Source: JAGOFO01 sp964522105
GTDB lineage: Bacteria; Myxococcota_A; UBA9042; DTJE01
Length of the DNA stretch: 64,000 bases
Reading direction: 5' to 3'
NCBI GenBank assembly: GCA_964522105.1
Contig: CAZFVA010000014.1
Coordinates: 1-64,000 of the forward strand
A program made the translations under genes and the position numbers. Each line of letters begins with the position of its first letter. The stretch's first letter is position 1. The notes under the pieces were generated by a model. That model worked only from the letters and a program-made list of their open reading frames with translations, was not told the DNA's origin and did not search any database. Below, one piece after another: positions 59,224 through 64,000 of the stretch.

Positions 59224-59397
59224 CTGATTACCCCGGTTTTTCTGAACTGGACGTTAATGGACGTCAATGGACATCAAGATCTGGCAGATTATGCCCTTAT
59301 CACGCGCCTATGTCGAACGATCCTGTGTAAAGGCCGGGTTGCGCACCGGGGGATCATGACTTATGTTAGTAGCGGCATAATCAAGGAGCGCCGAAAA

Positions 59398-60486
59398 ATG
59401 GGTGACTACTGGAGCGGAAACAGCAATTCTGAACCGAATCCGTTTGATGACATCATCAAATTGTTTGAAAAGATGAAGGCAGGCTTCGGCGGTAAGGGTT
59501 CAGGGAAACCGGGGGCTTCCGGTTCTGGAAAGGGCGGTGGCGCAGGCGGAAAGATTCTTCTGACACTTGTGCTGGGCATCATATCCATCTGGCTGCTGAC
59601 CGGGATATACCTTGTTGATCCAGGTGAAGTTGGCGTTGTCAGGCTTTTTGGCAGCGAGGTATCTCAGACCGGCCCGGGGCCGCATTATCGCTGGCCATCC
59701 CCGATCGAGCGTGTAGACATCGTGAATATGGAACAGGTCCGTCGGGCTGAGGTCGGGTTCCGGACTCAGGGTAATTCGTCTATCCATGAAAGGCGCCTTG
59801 AAGAGTCGCTGATGCTGACCGGTGACGAAAATATTGCAGATATTCAAGTCGTTATTCAGTACCGCATCCGTGATGCGTCCCAGTTCTTGTTTCAGGTTCG
59901 TGAACCTGAAGTTGCGCTGGTCGACGCTACTGCAGTCGCGCTTCGCGGCGTTATCGGTCGTACCTCGATTGACGACGCCATGACGACCGGACGTATCGAG
60001 GTTGAAACGAAGGTTCATGAATTCCTTCAGAGACTTCTGGACAGCTACAAGTCCGGAATCCAGGTCTATGAAGTCAAACTGCTGGTAGTTGACCCGCCGG
60101 ATCAGGTAAAGGACGCCTTCCATGAAGTTGTCCGCGCACTTGAAGACAAGTCGCGTCTTGTTCAGGAAGCAGAAGGATATAAAGAGGATCTGGTACCGAA
60201 GGCCAGGGGACAGGCCGAGAAACTGATCAAGGATTCCGAAGCTTATATGGAAGCCCGTATCCGCGAGTCAGAAGGTGAGGCGGCCCGTTTTGACAAGGTG
60301 CTGGCCGAGTACTCGCTGGCCAGGGATGTTACCAGGCAAAGAATGTTCCTTGAGTTCGTCACGCAGAATATGGCCGGCGTTGAAAAGTACATTATCAATG
60401 GCAAGTCCACTGGTGATGTTGCCAAAATGCTCCCGTTGCGGAGTTTCACCGGGTCCACGGCTGTGGAATCTGCAAAAGCCAAATAG
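59398..60486 (+). CDS. hflK: HflK, SPFH-domain protease modulator
   Basis: The protein has 362 residues. The Gly-rich cytosolic N-terminus (GFGGKGSGKPGASGSGKGGG) precedes one membrane helix (ILLTLVLGIISIWLLTGI), the SPFH/band 7 domain (VDPGEVGVVRLFGS, IADIQVVIQYRIRDASQFLF, RGVIGRTSIDDAMTTGR) and a coiled coil (KARGQAEKLIKDSEAYMEAR). With HflC it forms a large periplasmic assembly around FtsH. ATG at 59398 has AAGGAG; frames open upstream are not supported. HflC follows after 15 bases. Confidence 0.94.
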   Translation: MGDYWSGNSNSEPNPFDDIIKLFEKMKAGFGGKGSGKPGASGSGKGGGAGGKILLTLVLGIISIWLLTGIYLVDPGEVGVVRLFGSEVSQTGPGPHYRWPSPIERVDIVNMEQVRRAEVGFRTQGNSSIHERRLEESLMLTGDENIADIQVVIQYRIRDASQFLFQVREPEVALVDATAVALRGVIGRTSIDDAMTTGRIEVETKVHEFLQRLLDSYKSGIQVYEVKLLVVDPPDQVKDAFHEVVRALEDKSRLVQEAEGYKEDLVPKARGQAEKLIKDSEAYMEARIRESEGEAARFDKVLAEYSLARDVTRQRMFLEFVTQNMAGVEKYIINGKSTGDVAKMLPLRSFTGSTAVESAKAK

Positions 60487-60501
60487 GCGGAGGGGCGAAT
60501 C

Positions 60502-61371
60502 ATGAAGAAAAATACATGGTCCTATTATGTGGTTATCGGGCTGGTCCTGGCCATAGTGGCCTCCCAGTCGGTTTTCGTTGTTGATATGACCGAGCAGGTA
60601 ATCATTACTCAGCTTGGCGAGTTTGTAAGGACCAATTCGCAGCCCGGGCTCGATTTCAAGATTCCATTTATTCAGACTGTCCACCGTTTTGAAAAGAGGA
60701 TCGTCACTTCCGACGCCGAGGCTGCCGAGTACCTGACGCTTGATAAGAAGCGCCTGGTCGTAGACAGCTACACCCGATGGAAGATTGTTGATCCGCTGCG
60801 GTTCTTTGTGACGATGCGCAATGAATCCGGGGCGTTAAGCCGTCTTCAGAGCATGGTGTTTTCCGAGCTTAGAACGCACATTGCCGCCCATCCGTTTATT
60901 GAAATCATCGGTGACAAGCGCGAGCCAATCATGGAAGACGTGGCCCTGAAAGCCGGCAAAATCGTTGAAAGTTTCGGGATTCAGATCATTGACGTAAGAA
61001 TCAAGACTGCCGACCTGCCGCAGGAAGTTCAGGCAAGCGTTTTCGCCCGCATGAATGCTGAACGTCAAAGAATTGCCAAGAAGTACAGGGCCGAAGGCGA
61101 AGAGCAGGCCAGGATTATCCGCGCCGAGGCTGACAAGGAATCGACCATCATTCTGGCCGAGGCCGGCAAGAAGTCGAAGGAACTGCGCGGCGAGGGCGAT
61201 GCCGAGGCGATCAAAATCTTTGCATCGGCTTTCCAGAAGGACCCCGAATTCTACGCGTTCACGAAGTCGCTGGAGACGTATTCGAAGGTGCTGGACGACA
61301 AGACCGTGCTTGTGCTGGACAGTAATTCTGACCTGTTCAGATATCTGGATTCCCCCGCGCTCAAGAGGTGA
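60502..61371 (+). CDS. hflC: HflC, SPFH-domain partner of HflK
   Basis: The protein has 289 residues. It has one N-terminal membrane helix (YYVVIGLVLAIVASQSVFVV), then the band 7 domain (MTEQVIITQLGEFVRTNSQP, GLDFKIPFIQTVHRFEKRI, SRLQSMVFSELRTHIA) and the conserved coiled-coil AERQRIAKKYRAEGEEQARI. The last part (FYAFTKSLETYSKVLDDKTV) is typical HflC. Start with GGAGGGG upstream. It forms an operon with hflK upstream and a J-domain gene downstream. Confidence 0.96.
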   Translation: MKKNTWSYYVVIGLVLAIVASQSVFVVDMTEQVIITQLGEFVRTNSQPGLDFKIPFIQTVHRFEKRIVTSDAEAAEYLTLDKKRLVVDSYTRWKIVDPLRFFVTMRNESGALSRLQSMVFSELRTHIAAHPFIEIIGDKREPIMEDVALKAGKIVESFGIQIIDVRIKTADLPQEVQASVFARMNAERQRIAKKYRAEGEEQARIIRAEADKESTIILAEAGKKSKELRGEGDAEAIKIFASAFQKDPEFYAFTKSLETYSKVLDDKTVLVLDSNSDLFRYLDSPALKR

Positions 61372-61375
61372 CCCG

Positions 61376-61789
61376 TTGGCCCGCGAAAAGGACTACTATC
61401 GAATCCTGCAACTTGACCCGTCTGCCGAACCTGAAGTCATCGAGGCCGCCTATAAGCGGCTTGCTTCCATGTATCATCCCGATTTGAATCAGTCGGCTGA
61501 TGCAGGCGAGCGGATGCGGGATATTAACGAGGCTCATTCTGTTCTGTCCGATGAAGCTCGCAGACGCGACTATGACTATCGCACGCGCGGTACGCGATCC
61601 CGTTCGGAAGGTTCGTCCGGTGCCAGCCTGCCGGCGACTCCGTTATGGCTTCGACGGTTGTGGTTCATTCTGGGAATAGTCGGCTTACTTGCGCTGATTC
61701 GGTTGAATTTCAGGGTTGCCATTGTTGTTGCAGCAGGATGGCTGTTGTCGGCAATGTTCAGGAAGTTTTACAGAAAGCGTAAGCGCTGA
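61376..61789 (+). CDS. Membrane J-domain protein (DnaJ-like)
   Basis: The protein has 137 residues. The N-terminal J-domain (EKDYYRILQLDPSAEPEVI, HPD in MYHPDLN, then AHSVLSDEARRRDYD) is followed by a short linker and two C-terminal hydrophobic segments (LWFILGIVGLLALIRL, FRVAIVVAAGWLLSAMF), ending in basic residues. It would bring Hsp70 to the membrane. TTG at 61376 is chosen because GAGGTG lies six bases upstream and the J-domain begins right after it; the stop of hflC is only 4 bases before. This links a cochaperone with the HflKC complex. It converges on the MopE-repeat gene. Confidence 0.85.
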   Translation: MAREKDYYRILQLDPSAEPEVIEAAYKRLASMYHPDLNQSADAGERMRDINEAHSVLSDEARRRDYDYRTRGTRSRSEGSSGASLPATPLWLRRLWFILGIVGLLALIRLNFRVAIVVAAGWLLSAMFRKFYRKRKR

Positions 61790-61805
61790 AACCGTTTCAC
61801 GGCCG

Positions 61806-64000
61806 TCACGGCGCGACGTACCCGTAGTAGCCGTTCGAGACTTCAAGCTGGTACGTCGTGCATCTTGGCGTTACCCCTGCCTTGCGCCTGACTTTCACAA
61901 ACACCGTTCGTGTGTTGTCGCTGCTTACGTGAGCACCCGGGGAAGCGTAACCAGGGCATGTGTTGCACTTGTTTACCCAGTCAGTTCCGTGAATTCGCTT
62001 GCACTCAGCAAGGTCAGGTTTCGGCGCCGAGCAACTCTGAACCGGGCTGCTGTCGCTGGGACATTCACCGAGGGTGGCACTGTAGAAGTTAGTCGCGAAA
62101 TCCCATGTCTGCGCATTTCCGCAAAGTAGACTCATGTAGTACCCGGATTCCGTCTCAACTCGTTTGTAAACATCGATTTCGTAGTCTGAATTTGGATTGT
62201 TCTTCAGGAATATCGTTAAGTTGTATGTGTCACATCCGGTTGGTTCTTCTGTCCATCCAATGTCCGTGCCAGTAACGATAAACCAGTCTTCCTGTGTCGG
62301 GAACGACAGTTTTCCGTCAAATGTCGCCAGTGTACTGTCATCCGGCAGTGTCCCCAGATTATAGGGCCAATTTTCATTTGCGCCCCCTTTCAGTTCAAAC
62401 TGGTCACCTTGACATTCACAACCATTAGCCAGGTTCGAGTCGAAGTTATACCAGCCAGGCTGCTCGAGCACCGGGTCTGCAGCTTCACATTCCACAACGC
62501 ACGTGCCACGGCAGAACATCGTTGCGTGAGCAAGTAAAGCCGGATTATGGGGGCACAGTTGCGCGATCGGTGTGTCATCAGCGAATCCGGAGCAGTCATT
62601 ATCCTTGCCATCGCAGACTTCGACGTTGTCAGGGTTGATGGTATCGTCGAAGTCATTACAGTCGTCGCCGCGTGTCGCGGTGAACTCCTGAGTCGGACCA
62701 CAGAGGCACGCACTTATGAGAGTATCACCCCACGTGTCATCGTCCGTGTCGACGTAGTATCTTACGCAGCCCGTAAGGTCCGGCGGGTCGGCAATCAAGT
62801 CGCAGTTATCATCGATGCCGTTGCAAACTTCGGTTTTTCCCGGGTTGCGGTTGACGTTGGCGTCATCGCAGTCGCCGACACTCAATGTCCGGTACAGACC
62901 CTGGGGTGAACACAGGCACCTGCTGCTGGTTTCAACACCATACGCATCGTCATCATTGTCAAGGTAGAACACCTGACAACCGAACGTGTTAACCGGGTCA
63001 GTCACGCCATCGCAGTCGTTGTCGATGCTGTCACAGGACTCTTCAAAGCCGGGATACATCGACGGATTGCTGTCGTTACAGTCCCCGGGGATTGGCGTCT
63101 TGTAAACAACGTCCGGTTTACACAGGCACTTGAAATCTTCAGTTACGCCGACGCCATCAGAGTCTATATCACGGTAGTAAACGATGCAGCCGGGTGCCCC
63201 GATCGGGTCCAGGATGCCATCACAGTTGTCGTCGATGCCGTTGCAGATTTCAATTGCGCCGGGATTAAGTTCCGTCCAACCGAATTGATTGGTAGTCGGC
63301 ACGCAGGCTTCGCACGGAATGCCTGGCTTCGGGTCACCGACGTTGTAACAGACATCGTTGATTATGCATGCGTCAGGTGAAAGCGGGTTGGTACACCCAC
63401 CGGCACTGTCGCACTGGTCAAGGGTACAGACGATGTTGTCTTCACACGAGTATTCCAGACCCTGGCACAAACCATCCAGGCAGATGTCGTTAATTGTGCA
63501 GGACTGGAAATCGTTACAGAACATTCCATCGTTAAGCGACCATTCCTCGGTTGAAAGTGTTGGCGTACATTTCTGACAGATATTATCGGGGCTCGGGCTG
63601 TTGGCCGCGTAGCACTTGTTCATGATTCGGCAGAAACCGGGTTTGAGGGTAAACAGGCAACCACCCTGCCCATCGCACTCATCGGTTGTACAGGCCATGC
63701 CATCGTCGCATGTATAGGCTCTTCCCACGCATTCGCCCGAGGTGCATACGTCATGTCTGGTGCAGATTTCACCGTCGTCGCACGGAAGGCTGTCATTGAA
63801 TGACCAGTCGCTGCGGCTGGATGATGACACGCAGGCCAGACAGTGGTTCGTTGCGTTAAGAGTCTGGTCGCGGAAACAAGTTCCATCGATCAGGCACCAG
63901 CCACTGGTCGTTACATGACTGCATGTCCCGTCGCCGTTGCAGGAATCGGCAGTGCACGACAGCTCGTCGTCACAACTGTAGGACGTTCCTTCACACTGAT
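61806..64000 (-). CDS. Large Cys-rich MopE-repeat protein, C-terminal part
   Basis: The frame is open through the right window edge (731 residues seen; N-terminus missing). The first part holds Cys-rich modules of the form CDDGxxCTxDxCxxxGxC (YTCDDGMACTTDECDGQGGC, YSCEDNIVCTLDQCDSAGGC). Four MopE-type metal-binding repeats follow: EICNGIDDNCDGILD, SCDSIDNDCDGVTD, EVCNGIDDNCDLIAD and EVCDGKDNDCSGFAD, each followed by a Asp-rich strand such as YYRDIDSDGVG. The end is a beta-rich domain with extra Cys (CNTCPGYASPG). MopE-type proteins are extracellular copper- or calcium-binding surface proteins of Myxococcota and methanotrophs. The metal is not provable here. Confidence 0.85.
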   Translation of the reverse strand, partial: QCEGTSYSCDDELSCTADSCNGDGTCSHVTTSGWCLIDGTCFRDQTLNATNHCLACVSSSSRSDWSFNDSLPCDDGEICTRHDVCTSGECVGRAYTCDDGMACTTDECDGQGGCLFTLKPGFCRIMNKCYAANSPSPDNICQKCTPTLSTEEWSLNDGMFCNDFQSCTINDICLDGLCQGLEYSCEDNIVCTLDQCDSAGGCTNPLSPDACIINDVCYNVGDPKPGIPCEACVPTTNQFGWTELNPGAIEICNGIDDNCDGILDPIGAPGCIVYYRDIDSDGVGVTEDFKCLCKPDVVYKTPIPGDCNDSNPSMYPGFEESCDSIDNDCDGVTDPVNTFGCQVFYLDNDDDAYGVETSSRCLCSPQGLYRTLSVGDCDDANVNRNPGKTEVCNGIDDNCDLIADPPDLTGCVRYYVDTDDDTWGDTLISACLCGPTQEFTATRGDDCNDFDDTINPDNVEVCDGKDNDCSGFADDTPIAQLCPHNPALLAHATMFCRGTCVVECEAADPVLEQPGWYNFDSNLANGCECQGDQFELKGGANENWPYNLGTLPDDSTLATFDGKLSFPTQEDWFIVTGTDIGWTEEPTGCDTYNLTIFLKNNPNSDYEIDVYKRVETESGYYMSLLCGNAQTWDFATNFYSATLGECPSDSSPVQSCSAPKPDLAECKRIHGTDWVNKCNTCPGYASPGAHVSSDNTRTVFVKVRRKAGVTPRCTTYQLEVSNGYYGYVAP

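Overview
This window looks like a draft-genome or metagenome scaffold from a Myxococcota-like (former deltaproteobacterial) Gram-negative bacterium. The evidence is a MYXO-CTERM-like C-terminus on a secreted protein, MopE-type 'CNGIDDNCDG' repeats, PilZ/GGDEF-rich signalling, FadL-type outer-membrane proteins, and at least ten lipoproteins whose lipobox cysteine is, in most cases, followed by an Asp/Thr/Val-rich spacer. Two runs of exactly 100 N are scaffold gaps. Each is flanked by the same 55-bp sequence on both sides, so they are probably joins rather than missing DNA.

Layout. 1-10.3 kb: two related large lipoproteins (one cut by the window edge), a PAS-GGDEF cyclase, a membrane-anchored isochorismatase-like hydrolase, a probable TerB-like protein, CorA, and a FadL / VolA-like lipoprotein pair. 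10.6-13.7 kb: a MASE3-PAS-hybrid histidine kinase. 14.0-15.14 kb: no plausible gene, but a very large, highly structured RNA with a 16-bp helix joining its two ends, many GNRA/UUCG hairpins and an intrinsic terminator. This is the most unusual object in the window. 15.1-22.4 kb: PI-PLC-like lipoprotein, a palindromic dispersed element, queG, an RNase Z-like hydrolase, GtrA-like protein, tRNA-Leu(CAA), a receiver / CheC-like / GGDEF operon and an orphan E2-type acyltransferase. 22.5-33.7 kb: surface enzymes (GH-type lipoprotein, zinc phospholipase C-like MYXO-CTERM protein, GH5-like lipoprotein), small lipoproteins, pgm, tRNA-Leu(UAA) and an internally duplicated secreted protein. 33.7-48.5 kb: housekeeping genes (2-hydroxyacid dehydrogenase, nadE, ridA, argS, lysC, ssb) mixed with PilZ proteins, a GAF-GGDEF cyclase, a SPOR protein and a DRG-like GTPase with a degenerate G4 motif. 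48.6-64 kb: an NCS2-like permease, a Fic protein behind three tandem palindromic operators, glpK, nrfHA, rho, an aminotransferase, a pyrimidine-dimer glycosylase, an ExbB-like protein, hflKC with a membrane J-domain protein, and the C-terminal part of a large MopE-repeat protein running off the window.

Functionally the window combines c-di-GMP signalling (three GGDEF proteins, three PilZ domains), a secreted or surface-bound degradative repertoire, ammonifying nitrite reduction (NrfHA) and ordinary core genes. Starts were re-chosen from Shine-Dalgarno positions and signal peptides where the longest reading frame was implausible. All calls come from reading the sequence; no database search was run.
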